Shown one piece after another: positions 7,801 through 16,794 of a stretch of 64,000 nucleotides of DNA. The stretch's first letter is position 1. Every line of letters starts with the position of its first letter. Source of the DNA: Duganella callida (GTDB lineage: Bacteria > Pseudomonadota > Gammaproteobacteria > Burkholderiales > Burkholderiaceae_D); the NCBI RefSeq assembly GCF_004614165.1, contig NZ_SPVG01000250.1, positions 1 through 64,000 of the forward strand. Reading direction: 5' to 3'. The notes under the pieces were generated by a model, which saw only the letters and a program-made list of their open reading frames with translations, searched no databases and had not been told where the DNA came from. The translations under genes were made by a program, and so were the position numbers.

Positions 7801-8120
7801 TGTACCCTGTCGCCCCGGAATTGCAGGTCGAATCCTGGCTCAACGCGGCACTGCCGTTGTCGCTGGCGCAGTTGCGCGGCAAAGTGGTGGTGATCCACGC
7901 CTTCCAGATGCTGTGCCCCGGCTGCGTCTCGCACGGCATCCCGCAGGCCAGGACCATCCGCGCCACTTTTGCGGAGCAGGACGTGGCGGTGCTCGGACTG
8001 CACTCGGTGTTCGAGCATCATGCGGTGATGAACCGCGCCGCGCTGGAAGCCTTCGTGCAAGAGTACCGCATCGACTTCCCGGTGGCGATCGACCGGCCTT
8101 CCGGTGACGAACCGGCATGA
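7801..8120 (+). CDS. Redoxin (thioredoxin-fold) protein, C-terminally truncated
   Basis: A 106-residue product with the N-terminal half of a TlpA/peroxiredoxin-like fold: LRGKVVVIHAFQMLCPGCVSHG contains the CxxC pair, followed by VAVLGLHSVFEHH. Relatives known to me are about 160-180 residues and continue past this point with a cis-Pro segment (GTPT) and a final strand. Here the frame stops after DRPSGDEPA, and no remnant is found in other frames before the next gene 106 bp on. The break coincides with the first of two 14-bp direct repeats, so a deletion or insertion may have removed the 3' half. It may be non-functional. Confidence 0.65.
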
Positions 8121-8126
8121 TTATCC

Positions 8127-8196
8127 TGTAACGTATAATCGGCGCGTGCCGGCGCTTGCCGGCACTTCCAGATTAATTATTTTGTAACGTATAATC
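8127..8196. repeat. 14-bp direct repeats flanking a GC-rich hairpin
   Basis: TGTAACGTATAATC occurs at 8127-8140 and again, identically, at 8183-8196. Between them lies a perfect inverted repeat GTGCCGGC (8146-8153) / GCCGGCAC (8158-8165). Each copy contains TATAAT, and the inverse heptamer CGTTACA occurs at 8221-8227, overlapping the start of the next gene. It could be a promoter/operator array or the scar of a small mobile element. Confidence 0.6.
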
Positions 8197-8226
8197 AACC
8201 ATCCGGATAATAATAGTTCTCGTTAC

Positions 8227-8934
8227 ATGATCGATCTCGCGCTGGTACTTTACCTGGTAGTGATACTGCCGTCGATGCGGCTGTGGCGCAGCCTGCAAAA
8301 GTCCATCACGCCGCGCCGTCCGCGCGTGCAGGTGTATGGCACGGCCATCCGCGAAATCGCCATCCTGCTGGTGGCCCTGCTGCTGGCCAGTTGGTGGAGC
8401 GGCCATGGCGCCGCGGACCTGGGACTGGCGCCGCCGGATTCCGGCGCCGCGCTATGGTGCCTGCTGATACCGGCCATCCTCCTGCCGCTGCTGCACTATG
8501 CCGGCAAGCTGCGCCAGCGCAGCCTGAATCCCGAGCAACTGGCGGCGGACTATGAACGCCTGCGCCGGGACGAAAGCCTGCCGCGCACCAAACGCGAACT
8601 GAATCTGTATCTGGTGCTGTCGGTGTTCCTCGGCGCCGGCTGGGAACTGCTGTACCGCGGCTTCCTGCTGCTGGCGCTGACGCCGGTGATGGGCGTCTGG
8701 CGCACCGTGATCATTGCCGGCGTGGCCTACGGCGCGGCCCACGGCTACACCAGCCGCAAGCAGATCGGCGCCAGCATCGTCTCCGCCCTGCTGTTCGCCG
8801 GCGGCTATGCGCTGACAGGCAGCCTGTGGTGGCTGATCGTACTGCACACCGGCCTGCCGGCGATGACCGCCATCGCCTACTACAAGATCATCAATCAGGA
8901 CGATGGCGACAAGGCGCAAGCCGTATCGCCCTGA
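8227..8934 (+). CDS. CPBP-family intramembrane protease-like protein
   Basis: A 235-residue multi-pass membrane protein (about six hydrophobic segments). It has the CPBP/Abi signature regions WELLYRGFLL (about 138-147), YGAAHGY (about 170) and IVLHTGLPAM (about 205). The family motif is EExxxR; here the first Glu is Trp (W-E-L-L-Y-R), while the second Glu, the Arg and both motif His residues remain. CPBP proteins are related to Rce1 prenyl proteases and bacteriocin self-immunity proteins. Catalytic competence is uncertain. No partner gene is visible. Confidence 0.8.
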   Translation: MIDLALVLYLVVILPSMRLWRSLQKSITPRRPRVQVYGTAIREIAILLVALLLASWWSGHGAADLGLAPPDSGAALWCLLIPAILLPLLHYAGKLRQRSLNPEQLAADYERLRRDESLPRTKRELNLYLVLSVFLGAGWELLYRGFLLLALTPVMGVWRTVIIAGVAYGAAHGYTSRKQIGASIVSALLFAGGYALTGSLWWLIVLHTGLPAMTAIAYYKIINQDDGDKAQAVSP

Positions 8935-9009
8935 AGCCACGCAAGCCGTCATTTACATAGTCTCATCGGGAGTTGGGTAAAACATAAAACCACATCTTTG
9001 GAGGACGAC

Positions 9010-11403
9010 ATGAAGACGCAACGCACGCTACTCGCCGCCAGCCTGGCCGCGGCTTTCTTCGCACCCCAGCTCCGCGCCGCCGATGATGTGCAGTCGGTGG
9101 TGGTCACCGCGCAGTCCCGCAAACAGCTGGTGCAGGACGTGCCGATGACCATGCAGGTGCTGTCCACCAAAGATATCGAGGCGATCGGCGCCAAGGACCT
9201 GGCGGACCTCAACGGCTACATTCCCGGCCTGGTGGTCGACGCCACCGAACCCACCCAGCCCGGCTTCGGCATACGCGGCGTGCAGGCCGGCGACTTCGGC
9301 ATCGCCACCGATTCGCCGGTGGGGATTTATGTCGACGGCGTCTACACCGGCAAGACCGGCGGCGCGCTGATGAACTTCATCGACGTCCAGCGCATCGAGG
9401 TGATCAAGGGACCGCAAGGCACCCTGTTCGGCCGCAACAGCGCGGCCGGCGCCATCGCCATCGTCACCAACGATCCCGGATTTCAGCTGGACGCCGCCGG
9501 CCATCTGAAAGTCGGGCGCTTCAACCGCGCCAATGCGGACGTCATGCTCAACCTGCCGATCAGCGGCACCATGGCGGCGCGCATCGTCGCCGTGCGCGCC
9601 GGCAGCGAAGGCTGGGCGGACAACGCCGCCACCGGCAAGAAGTCCGGCGGCGACAAGGACTGGGCCACCCGCATCTCGCTGCGCAAGGACGTCGACGTCG
9701 CCAGGGTGGTGCTGGGCCTCGAGCACGAAAACATGGAGCAGTACGGCCGCCCGGCCTTCGGCGTGATCAAGAATCCGGCGCTGCCGCTGGCCGGCTACCG
9801 CGGCGTCTACGATGCCGCCTACACCGCCAATTTCGTCGATCCCTTCAGCGCGCCGCTGGCCAATGACCAGCAGGGCAACGAAGGCCGCACGTTCGATGGC
9901 GCCAACCTGCGCATCGAAGCGCCGCTGGCCGGTTTGACCTTCAACTCGACCACCGCTTACCGCCGCTTCCAGACCCACAACCTGACCGACAACGACGGCG
10001 GCGCGCGGCCCGACCTGTATCTGACCACGCAGGACGCCAAGCGCGCGCGCAGCTTCCAGCAGGAGTTCAAGCTGTCCGGCAAAACCGCTACGCTGGACTG
10101 GATCGCGGGCCTGAGCTTCTATCACAACAACGAGCACCAGGACGCCGGCGCCTTCGTCACCACCGGCACGCTGGACACCCTGAGCCAGTTCGCCGGCGGC
10201 GATGCCAATTTCGCCATGCTGTTCGGCGGCCTGGCGGCGGCCGGACTGCCCGGCATCCGTCCCGACAGCGTGTTCTCCTGGGACGAAACCCACTACAGCG
10301 ACGTACGTACCCGCTCCGCCTCGGTCTACGGCGACACCATCTGGCATCTGACGCCGCACACCAACGTCACCGCGGGCCTGCGCTACACGCGCGACAAGAA
10401 GCGCATGACCTGGTTCGTGCCGGGCCGCGTGTCGCCGCAGCTGGACGATTTCCTCAATCGCTTCGGGCCGCTGGCCGGGATCGACGCCAGCGCCTTCCCG
10501 TCCAACGTCATCTTCGCCACCGCCGCGCAACTGGCCGCCGCGCCGGTCACGCGCGAAAAGGACTGGACCGACTGGAGCCCGCGCCTGGTGCTGGACCATA
10601 AGCTCAACCCGGACACCCTGCTGTTCGCCTCCGTCGCGCGCGGCTATCAGGCCGGCGGCTTCAACATCTTCACGCCGCCCAACCCGGCTTCCGCCACGCG
10701 CACCGGCCAGGACCCGAGCTTCGAGCCGGAGAAGATGACCAATTTCGAGGCCGGCGTGAAACTGGCGCTGCCGGCCATGCGCGCCACCGTCAACGCCGCG
10801 CTGTTTGCCTACAAGTTCAAGAACCTGCAGGACATCCAGCTTTACAGCGTGGGCACGGTGCCGACCTATAACGTGGTGGCCAGCGACCAGAAAGCGCACG
10901 GTCTGGACGTCGATGGCCGCATCCGCCTGTCGCCGCGGGTAACGCTGTTCGGCGGCTTCGAATACATAGACCAGACCTACACCCGCTATCAGCGCCTGGA
11001 CGCCGGCGGCAACGTCATGCTGGACCTGGGCGGGCAGCCGGTCGGCACGCCGCGCCTGACCGCTATGGCGGGCGTGAACATGAACTGGGAACTGGCGGCC
11101 GGCCGCGCCAGCGTCAATTTCCAGGGCACGCACTCCACCGCGCAGCGCTGCAATACCGATACGGCGGACCTGAGCTGCCTGACGACGGCGACACTGAAGA
11201 CCGGCCGCGCGCAAAGCAAATACGATCTGCGCCTGGGCTGGGACAGCCCCGGCTCGCGCTACGGCGTCGCGCTCATCGTGAACAACGTGTTCGACCAGCG
11301 TTATGTACAATCGCTCGGGGGGCAAACCGAGCAATACGGCGCGCCATATGCATATCTGACGCCGCCGCGCGCGATCGGCGTCGAATTCAGGGCCAGCATG
11401 TAA
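9010..11403 (+). CDS. TonB-dependent siderophore-type receptor
   Basis: A 797-residue receptor starting at ATG 9010 with GGAGG at 9000-9004. It has a signal peptide (AAFFAPQLRA-AD), a TonB-box-like SVVVTAQ, a plug (about 40-160) with GFGIRGVQ and VIKGPQGTLFGRNSAAGAIAIVTNDPG, then a beta-barrel with GLRYTRDKKRMTW. Its end is FRASM, without the usual terminal Phe. Its stop overlaps the next start by 1 bp (TAATG), so the serine hydrolase and MaoC genes are in the same operon. The ligand is unknown; the operon partners suggest an ester- or amide-containing compound rather than a classical siderophore (inference). Confidence 0.9.
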   Translation: MKTQRTLLAASLAAAFFAPQLRAADDVQSVVVTAQSRKQLVQDVPMTMQVLSTKDIEAIGAKDLADLNGYIPGLVVDATEPTQPGFGIRGVQAGDFGIATDSPVGIYVDGVYTGKTGGALMNFIDVQRIEVIKGPQGTLFGRNSAAGAIAIVTNDPGFQLDAAGHLKVGRFNRANADVMLNLPISGTMAARIVAVRAGSEGWADNAATGKKSGGDKDWATRISLRKDVDVARVVLGLEHENMEQYGRPAFGVIKNPALPLAGYRGVYDAAYTANFVDPFSAPLANDQQGNEGRTFDGANLRIEAPLAGLTFNSTTAYRRFQTHNLTDNDGGARPDLYLTTQDAKRARSFQQEFKLSGKTATLDWIAGLSFYHNNEHQDAGAFVTTGTLDTLSQFAGGDANFAMLFGGLAAAGLPGIRPDSVFSWDETHYSDVRTRSASVYGDTIWHLTPHTNVTAGLRYTRDKKRMTWFVPGRVSPQLDDFLNRFGPLAGIDASAFPSNVIFATAAQLAAAPVTREKDWTDWSPRLVLDHKLNPDTLLFASVARGYQAGGFNIFTPPNPASATRTGQDPSFEPEKMTNFEAGVKLALPAMRATVNAALFAYKFKNLQDIQLYSVGTVPTYNVVASDQKAHGLDVDGRIRLSPRVTLFGGFEYIDQTYTRYQRLDAGGNVMLDLGGQPVGTPRLTAMAGVNMNWELAAGRASVNFQGTHSTAQRCNTDTADLSCLTTATLKTGRAQSKYDLRLGWDSPGSRYGVALIVNNVFDQRYVQSLGGQTEQYGAPYAYLTPPRAIGVEFRASM

Positions 11404-12806
11404 TGTCATCAAAAACCGGACCGGCTGTTGCGGCAGCGTTGGTGGTGGTAGCGGTCGTGGCGGGCGGTGCGGCGACACTGGCGGTGCGGCCGCCGGAGTT
11501 GCTGCGGGTCGGCGCCAACTACGGCGCCAAGATCGTGTGCTCGAATGTCTTCATCGCCGGGCGCGATGCGCAGGCCGTGCTGGCCGACGACGTGCAGGCG
11601 CCCGGCCATCCCGTCCTCAAACATCTGCGCGTCAGCGTGGATGCGCAGCGCAAGCTGGTGCGCACCCAGTTCTTCGGTTTCGTCGGCGACGGCATGGCCA
11701 TTTACCGGCCCGGCACCGGCTGCGCGGCGGTGCCCGATGGCGACGTGGCGCAGGCATCGCAATACCAGTTCAATCCTTTGCCGATCTGGGCGCCCTCGCC
11801 CAACGTGCCCTGGCCCACGGGTTCGCAGGCGCAGACCGATGCGGCCGTGCAGGCGGTGCTGGACCAGGATGCGCTGGCGGGACCGGGCATGCGCGGCATG
11901 GCGGTGATCCATCGCGGACGGCTGGTGGCGCAGCGCTATGGCGCGGGCTTCAGCGCAGCCACGCCGCTGCTGGGCTGGTCGATGACCAAGACCGTCAGTG
12001 CGGCGCTGGTCGGGATGCAGATCGCCGAGGGCAAGCTGTCGATGCAGCAGAGCGGCTTCTGGCCGGACAAAAGCGACAACCGCTCGCCCATCATGCTGGC
12101 GCAGCTGATGTCCATGAGCAGCGGCCTGCGCTGGAACGAGGAATATGGCGACGTCTCCGACGTCACCCGCATGCTGTACCTGGAGCCGGACATGGCCGGC
12201 TTCGCGATGGGGCAGCCGCTGGAGCAGGCGCCCGGCACCAGCTGGAACTATTCGAGCGGCACCACGGTGTTGATGTCGCGACTGTGGCAGAACGCGGCGG
12301 CGGGCAAGGCCCACAGCCCGACGTCGCCGGCGGTGCTGTCGCTGCCGCACGACCGCCTGTTCGCGCCACTCGGCATGAACAGCGCGGTCATCGAAGCCGA
12401 TGCGCGCGGCAATCTGGTCGGCTCCAGTTACATGTACGCCACCACGCACGACTGGGCGCGCTTCGGCCAGTTCCTGCTGCAGGAAGGCGTCTGGCAGGGC
12501 AAGCGCATCCTGCCCGCGGGATTTGTCGGCATGATGCAGCAGGCGGCGGCGATATCGGGCGGGCAGTACGGACAAGGCCAGGTATGGCGCTGGGGACCGT
12601 CCGGCAATACGCCGGAAGGACAGAATCCCGATACACGCTTCCAGCTGCCGGCCGACACCTACTGGATGGAAGGCCATGATGGACAGAGCATCGCCGTGGT
12701 GCCGTCGCGTCAGCTGGTGCTTGTGCGCCTGGGTCTGACGCCGCACAAGCTGCTGTATCAGCCGCAGGCGCTGCTGGCGGCCGTGCTCAAGGCGGCGCAA
12801 CCGTGA
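11403..12806 (+). CDS. Serine hydrolase, beta-lactamase/6-aminohexanoate hydrolase-like
   Basis: A 467-residue protein with an N-terminal membrane anchor or signal and a class C beta-lactamase-type fold. The SxxK motif is S193-M-T-K196 (LLGWSMTKTVS), the Tyr motif is WNYSSG (about 281-286), and a third motif lies near EGHDGQSIAVV. MSSGLRWNEEYGDVSDVTRMLY resembles the NylB-like (6-aminohexanoate-dimer hydrolase) subgroup, which cleaves amides or esters. It is translationally coupled to the TonB receptor upstream (1-bp overlap) and to the MaoC gene downstream (4-bp overlap). The true substrate is unknown. Confidence 0.87.
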   Translation: MSSKTGPAVAAALVVVAVVAGGAATLAVRPPELLRVGANYGAKIVCSNVFIAGRDAQAVLADDVQAPGHPVLKHLRVSVDAQRKLVRTQFFGFVGDGMAIYRPGTGCAAVPDGDVAQASQYQFNPLPIWAPSPNVPWPTGSQAQTDAAVQAVLDQDALAGPGMRGMAVIHRGRLVAQRYGAGFSAATPLLGWSMTKTVSAALVGMQIAEGKLSMQQSGFWPDKSDNRSPIMLAQLMSMSSGLRWNEEYGDVSDVTRMLYLEPDMAGFAMGQPLEQAPGTSWNYSSGTTVLMSRLWQNAAAGKAHSPTSPAVLSLPHDRLFAPLGMNSAVIEADARGNLVGSSYMYATTHDWARFGQFLLQEGVWQGKRILPAGFVGMMQQAAAISGGQYGQGQVWRWGPSGNTPEGQNPDTRFQLPADTYWMEGHDGQSIAVVPSRQLVLVRLGLTPHKLLYQPQALLAAVLKAAQP

Positions 12807-13729
12807 GCGGCGCCCTGCCATTCGGTCTGCTGCGCCACCACGGCGCGATGCTGCTGGCCGGCGCGCGCATCGTCGGCCACACGCTGCGCCCGCCCGCCGC
12901 CGGCACGAACATCGCACCGGTCACGCGCACCATCCCGGCACCGCCCACCGACCTGGTGGCGGAATACCTGGCCTGGGCCGGCGCCGACGGCCGCTATGCG
13001 GGCGAACTGCCGCCGCACATGGTGTCGCAATGGAGCCTGCCGCTGGTCGGCGAACTGCTGCTGCGCACGGCGTACAAGCTGACCAGCGTGATCAACCAGG
13101 GTGTCGACTTGCGCGTGCGCGGCCCGCTGCCGCGCGGCGTGCCGCTGCGGCTCAGCGCCGCCATCGAGAAGATGGAGGAAGCGCCGGGGCGCGCCAAAGT
13201 CGTGGTGGTCGTCAGCACCGGCACGACACAGCAGCCGGCGCTGGTGGAGACGCGACTGCACATGAGCTTTTTGCAGCCCGGCCCGCGTCCGCTCAAGACG
13301 CCGCAGCCGCCGCGGCCAGCGGAGCCGCAATGGCACACCGCCGGCAGCTGGCGGGCCGACCGGCGTGACGGCCTGCACTTCGCCCTGCTGACCGGTGACT
13401 TCAACCCCATACACTGGTGCGCCCCGCTGGCGCGGCAATCCGTCTTCAAGGGCATGGTGCTGCACGGCTTCGGCAGTCTCGTGCGCAGCTACGAGGTGCT
13501 GATGCGGCATGGCCTCGCGTTCAGCGAAATCGAAGTGCGCTTCCTTAAACCGGTGCCCCTGCCCTCGCCCATGCTGTGCGTGCAGGTCGGGGATACCAGC
13601 CGTGCCCCCCATGCACAGGCGCCAGACGCCGATATGGCGGAAGCGCCTGCCGGCTGGTGCGCATTGCGCCTGGTCAGCGGTGGTGATGGCGATGGCGACA
13701 CGGTGCATTTGGCCGGGCGCCTGCGCTGA
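12803..13729 (+). CDS. MaoC-like hot-dog dehydratase/hydratase
   Basis: A 308-residue protein from a GTG start that overlaps the preceding stop (GTGA). The C-terminal half has the MaoC hot-dog signature with the hydratase-type motif LLTGDFNPIHW (about 197-207), followed by VFKGMVLHGFGS. The N-terminal half looks like a second, degenerate hot-dog domain. MaoC proteins hydrate enoyl-thioesters, often in fatty-acid or polyketide metabolism. In this operon it may act on an acyl product released by the serine hydrolase; that is speculation. Confidence 0.82.
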   Translation: MSGALPFGLLRHHGAMLLAGARIVGHTLRPPAAGTNIAPVTRTIPAPPTDLVAEYLAWAGADGRYAGELPPHMVSQWSLPLVGELLLRTAYKLTSVINQGVDLRVRGPLPRGVPLRLSAAIEKMEEAPGRAKVVVVVSTGTTQQPALVETRLHMSFLQPGPRPLKTPQPPRPAEPQWHTAGSWRADRRDGLHFALLTGDFNPIHWCAPLARQSVFKGMVLHGFGSLVRSYEVLMRHGLAFSEIEVRFLKPVPLPSPMLCVQVGDTSRAPHAQAPDADMAEAPAGWCALRLVSGGDGDGDTVHLAGRLR

Positions 13730-13765
13730 CCGCATTGCGCGCCAGGCGCCGGGCCGTCTGCCGCC

Positions 13766-14146
13766 CTAGCGGCATTTGCCGCGCACGGCGGCGGCGATGA
13801 GCCAGGGCAGCGCGTACGGCCCCACCACGGCGATCGGGCCGATGGTGGCAGGCTGCAGTCTGAGCGCATCGCCGTGCAGGCAGTCCGGCACCTTGGCCTC
13901 GTCGAACGCCGCGCTCATGCGGGCCGAAGTGCTGTCGCCGCTGCGGTAAGCCGGGCCCTGTTGCTTGTCGGCCGGCAGCGGGCGCGGATCCTCGGCGATG
14001 GTGTCGCGCACCGCCTTCCTGATCACCTCATCGGTCAGGCCGGGCTTCTCCGGCGCGCCCAGATCCGGCGCCACCGGCTGCTGCTGCGGCCCCGCCAGGC
14101 TCAATCCGTGCACGGCGCACAAAAGAACGATAAGCGTGGTCTTCAT
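13766..14146 (-). CDS. Small secreted hypothetical protein
   Basis: A 126-residue protein with a clear signal peptide (MKTTLIVLLCAVHGLSLAG) and a mature part with a Pro-rich start, a mixed helical middle and two Cys (PDCLHG and the C-terminal GKCR) that could form a disulfide. A hydrophobic stretch (IAVVGPYALPWLIAAAV) lies near the end. I recognise no domain. It is convergent with the MaoC gene (36 bp apart) and divergent from the methyltransferase gene at 14234. The ribosome site is weak. Confidence 0.65.
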   Translation of the reverse strand: MKTTLIVLLCAVHGLSLAGPQQQPVAPDLGAPEKPGLTDEVIRKAVRDTIAEDPRPLPADKQQGPAYRSGDSTSARMSAAFDEAKVPDCLHGDALRLQPATIGPIAVVGPYALPWLIAAAVRGKCR

Positions 14147-14233
14147 GCGTTGATTCTGCCACGCCGGCCTTGCGTGCGTCACCATAGTTACAATTTTTTT
14201 AAAATATCCGGCAAACCAGACCAGGGAGAAGAT

Positions 14234-15772
14234 ATGTCGGATTGGACCAGCGGTTACGTCGCGGATATCGCCTATACCTACGGCTACTACGCCGAATTGA
14301 ACCCGCTGCGCGCGCGCCTGCTGCTGTTGAATTCGCGGCTGGTGCCGCCGCGCGTGGGCACGGCGTGCGAACTGGGCTTCGGCCAGGGCGTCAGCGTCAA
14401 CATTCATGCCGCCGCCTCCGGCACGCGCTGGTACGGCACCGACTTCAATCCCTCCCAGGCCGGCTTTGCCCAACAGCTGGCATCGAGCTACAGCGATGGC
14501 GCGCAGCTCTACGATCAGGCGTTCGCCGAATTCTGCGCCCGCGACGACCTGCCCGACTTCGACTACATCGCCCTGCACGGCATCTGGAGCTGGATCTCCG
14601 ACCACAACCGCGACGTCATCGTCGACTTCCTGCGCCGCAAACTCAAGGTGGGCGGCATCCTCTACCTCAGCTACAACACCCAGCCCGGCTGGACCGCCAT
14701 GGTGCCGGTACGCGACCTGCTGACGCGCCACGCCGAGATCATGACCTCGCCCGGCGCCGGCATGGTGGCCAAGGTCGACAACGCCATCACCTTCGCGCGC
14801 AAGCTGTGGGCCGCCAATCCGGCCTTCGCCAGGGCCCATCCGCAAGTGGCGGAGCGGCTCAAGGCGATCGAGGCGCAGGACCGCCATTACGTCGCCCACG
14901 AATACTTCAACCGCGACTGGCTGCCCATGTCGTTCGCCAAGGTGGCCGACTGGCTGGAACACGCCAAGCTGAATTTCGCCTGCTCCGCCACCGCCGCCGA
15001 GCATGTCCCGGAAGTCCAGCTGACGGCCGAACAGCGCGCCCTGCTGGACGAGCTGCCGGACCCGGTGTTCCGCCAGAGCGTGCGCGATTTCATGATCAAC
15101 CAGCAGTTCCGCCGCGATTACTGGGTCAAGGGGCCGCGCCAGCTCACCCCACTGGAGCACGCGGAACAGATCAGCGCCTTGCGCGTGGTGCTGTTCATGC
15201 CGGCCGCCGAGGTCGGCTACACGCTGAACAGCATCCTGGGCCAGGTTACCTTGAGTGAGGCGATCTACAAGCCGGTACTGCAGCTGCTGGCCGACCACCA
15301 GCCGCGCACCATCGGCCAGCTGGCGCAGGCGCTGCGCGAGTATCAGATATCGCTGGCGCAGGTGCAGCAGGCGGCCATCGTATTGATGGAAAAAGGCGCA
15401 CTGGCGGTCGCCCAGGATGACGAGGCCATCGCCCGCTGCAGGCCGCGCGCCAGCGCGCTGAACCGCGTGCTGCTGGAGCAGGCGCGCGGCGGCCAGGCCG
15501 TGCAGTTTCTGGCCAGTCCGGTGCTGGGCGGCGGCGTCACGGTCGAGCGCATACAGCAGCTGTTTTTGCTGGCGCGCGTGCACGGCAAGGGCCAGCCCGG
15601 CGAGCTGGCGGATTACGCCTGGGCGCTGCTCAAGGCACAGGGCCAGGCGCTGGTGAAGGATGGGGCGACGCTGCAGGGCGACGAGCAGAACCTGGCGGAA
15701 CTCAACGTGCGCGCCGAAGCGTTCAGCGCCACCCGTCTGCCGCTGCTAATCGCCCTCGGCGTGGTGGACTGA
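14234..15772 (+). CDS. Class I SAM methyltransferase with regulatory domain
   Basis: A 512-residue protein starting at ATG 14234 after GGGAGA. The N-terminal methyltransferase domain (about 1-230) has the SAM-binding motif CELGFGQGVSVN and motif II-like YGTDFNPSQA. A helical region typical of the methyltransferase-regulatory domain family follows (about 230-320), then a C-terminal winged-helix-like extension. The acceptor substrate is unknown; relatives occur near cell-surface polysaccharide or peptide genes. Its 3' end overlaps the convergent diguanylate cyclase gene by 27 bp. Confidence 0.85.
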   Translation: MSDWTSGYVADIAYTYGYYAELNPLRARLLLLNSRLVPPRVGTACELGFGQGVSVNIHAAASGTRWYGTDFNPSQAGFAQQLASSYSDGAQLYDQAFAEFCARDDLPDFDYIALHGIWSWISDHNRDVIVDFLRRKLKVGGILYLSYNTQPGWTAMVPVRDLLTRHAEIMTSPGAGMVAKVDNAITFARKLWAANPAFARAHPQVAERLKAIEAQDRHYVAHEYFNRDWLPMSFAKVADWLEHAKLNFACSATAAEHVPEVQLTAEQRALLDELPDPVFRQSVRDFMINQQFRRDYWVKGPRQLTPLEHAEQISALRVVLFMPAAEVGYTLNSILGQVTLSEAIYKPVLQLLADHQPRTIGQLAQALREYQISLAQVQQAAIVLMEKGALAVAQDDEAIARCRPRASALNRVLLEQARGGQAVQFLASPVLGGGVTVERIQQLFLLARVHGKGQPGELADYAWALLKAQGQALVKDGATLQGDEQNLAELNVRAEAFSATRLPLLIALGVVD

Positions 15773-16786
15773 CGGCGGCGCCACGCATACCCTGTTGCGG
15801 CCGCCCTGCTTGGCCGCGTACAGCAGCTTGTCGGCTTCGGCCAGCCAATCGGCCGGCGTGTGCGCCTTGTCCATGAAGGCGACGCCGATCGAGATGGTGA
15901 TCGGATGCCCCTCCAGCAGCGTGGCGGCGGCGACGGCCGCGCGCAAGCCTTCCGCCAGATGGCCGGCCGCGATCAGGCTGGCGCCGGCGGCGATGATGGC
16001 AAACTCCTCGCCGCCGTAACGGAAGATGCGGTCCGACGAGCGCGTGTGGCGGCGCATCAGCTCCGCCAGCCGCACCAGCACCTGGTCGCCGGCGGCGTGG
16101 CCATGCTGATCGTTGATCTGCTTGAAATGGTCGAGATCGAGCAGCAGCAGGCTGGCCTCGAGCTGCGGACGGCGTTCCTGCGCATGCTCGGCCAGACGCC
16201 GTTCCAGCGCGCGCCGGTTGCCGACGCCGGTCAGGAAGTCGCGCTCCACCGCCGTGTGCAATTCCTGGTTTTGCCGGCCGGTGCGATAGGCAAAGATGTA
16301 GGCGAACAGATTCACCAGCCCGATGGTGACGATGATAGTGGCCAGGTTGATGGTCGCCAGTTGCGCGACCAGAATGGCGATCAGTATCAGCAGGCCGACG
16401 CTGTTGATGGCCAGCGCCAGCGTCGGCCGCAGCACGAAGTAGGCGGCGATCATGGTCGGATACACCCAGTAGACCAGCGACACGCCGCGCAGATAGACGG
16501 TGGCCAGCATGCCGGCCGAGTAAAAGATGGTGACGCCCAGGCTGGCCACCCTGTGACGGCCGGTGCGCCAGACGTGGACGATCACCGCCGACATGGCCAG
16601 CACCAGCGCCATGTCCACCGCCGCCGACATCCAGGCGCCGTTGAGCAGCCGATAGATCCCGAACGGCAGGATGCTGGGGATGCTGAGGGCGCACAGCAGC
16701 ATCAGGATCACTTCCTGCTGGCTGCGCTGGCGCCCGGTGGACCGCCAGCGCCAGCGACTGCGGCCGGCGCTCTCGTCCCCGTTCAT
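15746..16786 (-). CDS. Diguanylate cyclase (GGDEF) with membrane sensor
   Basis: A 346-residue protein with five to six transmembrane helices (about 25-180), then a GGDEF domain (about 190-340). The active site is RYGGEEF, and an RxxD inhibitory site (RSSD) stands five residues before it. It should therefore make cyclic di-GMP with product feedback inhibition. The start ATG 16786 has GAGGGA upstream; a TTG 12 bp earlier is unlikely. It begins 8 bp after the stop of the RND permease gene, so it is probably transcribed with the efflux operon. It overlaps the convergent methyltransferase gene by 27 bp. Confidence 0.9.
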   Translation of the reverse strand: MNGDESAGRSRWRWRSTGRQRSQQEVILMLLCALSIPSILPFGIYRLLNGAWMSAAVDMALVLAMSAVIVHVWRTGRHRVASLGVTIFYSAGMLATVYLRGVSLVYWVYPTMIAAYFVLRPTLALAINSVGLLILIAILVAQLATINLATIIVTIGLVNLFAYIFAYRTGRQNQELHTAVERDFLTGVGNRRALERRLAEHAQERRPQLEASLLLLDLDHFKQINDQHGHAAGDQVLVRLAELMRRHTRSSDRIFRYGGEEFAIIAAGASLIAAGHLAEGLRAAVAAATLLEGHPITISIGVAFMDKAHTPADWLAEADKLLYAAKQGGRNRVCVAPPSVHHAEGD

Positions 16787-16794
16787 GGCATCCC

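Noticed and set aside
13766-15583. 605-residue minus-strand frame covering the methyltransferase gene
   Set aside because: Only its last 126 codons (from ATG 14146) look real, with a signal peptide; the rest is antisense to the methyltransferase.
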